Assembly: GCA_027335515.1 (NCBI GenBank)
Contig: DAHWHT010000324.1
Coordinates: 1-14,454, forward strand
Length of the DNA stretch: 14,454 nt
Reading direction: 5' to 3'
From: Clostridia bacterium
GTDB taxonomy: Bacteria > Bacillota_E > RBS10-35 > JAJYVN01
Shown: positions 14,425-14,454 of the stretch, piece after piece
Numbering within the stretch: the stretch's first letter is position 1
How the letters are laid out: each line of letters opens with the position of its first letter
Program-made: the position numbers and the translations under genes
Notes under the pieces: model-generated
What the model was told of the DNA's origin: nothing
Seen by the model: the letters and a program-made list of their open reading frames with translations, nothing else
Databases searched by the model: none

Positions 14425-14454
14425 GTTTGTAGTACCTGTCTTGCTGGCGGGCAC

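Noticed and set aside
1..14454. CRISPR array or rRNA genes
   Set aside because: No regularly spaced repeats and no rRNA-like conserved stretches were seen.

Overview
This is a GC-rich bacterial window with frequent GTG starts and strong AGGAGG-type ribosome binding sites. That fits a high-GC Gram-positive-like lineage (Actinomycetota, or a high-GC Bacillota or Chloroflexota). Nothing here fixes the phylum, and no universal marker gene is present.

The left third (1-4671) is accessory and partly decayed. It starts with the C-terminal part of a probable nucleotidyltransferase, then a 34-codon ORF with a very good ribosome binding site and a GNAT acetyltransferase. A long poorly coding stretch follows, holding the 3' half of a tRNA-Lys(CTT) on the minus strand. 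Next come a minus-strand membrane-anchored alpha/beta hydrolase, another 0.8 kb without a convincing gene, and a minus-strand lipoprotein of the phospholipase D type that is broken by at least two frameshifts.

From 4878 to about 5970 lies a compact module of small genes: a HicA-like protein, an unknown 102-residue protein, a small helix-turn-helix protein and possibly a 30-residue membrane peptide. It looks like cargo of an integrative element or prophage. It is followed by hairpins and a 14-nt tandem repeat.

The right half (6329-14081) is the main interest: seven same-strand genes, several overlapping by 4 nt. They encode (1) a zinc-ribbon/TM2 membrane protein, (2) a multi-spanning membrane protein, (3) an 837-residue fusion of zinc ribbon, two FHA domains, an ABCG-type ATPase and a six-helix permease, (4) a second multi-spanning protein with a C-terminal zinc ribbon, (5) an Hsp70 without a lid, (6) a 40-codon ORF that is easy to miss, and (7) a J-domain-like protein without HPD. 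The three zinc ribbons have identical spacing, C-x2-C-x10-C-x2-C. The fusion has the domain order of mycobacterial Rv1747 (FHA-FHA-ABC-permease), but both FHA domains lack the usual phosphothreonine-binding residues. I infer a membrane-bound ABC complex served by a dedicated, atypical Hsp70/J pair; substrate and role are unknown.

The window closes with a roughly 0.34 kb remnant of an IS3-type insertion sequence.
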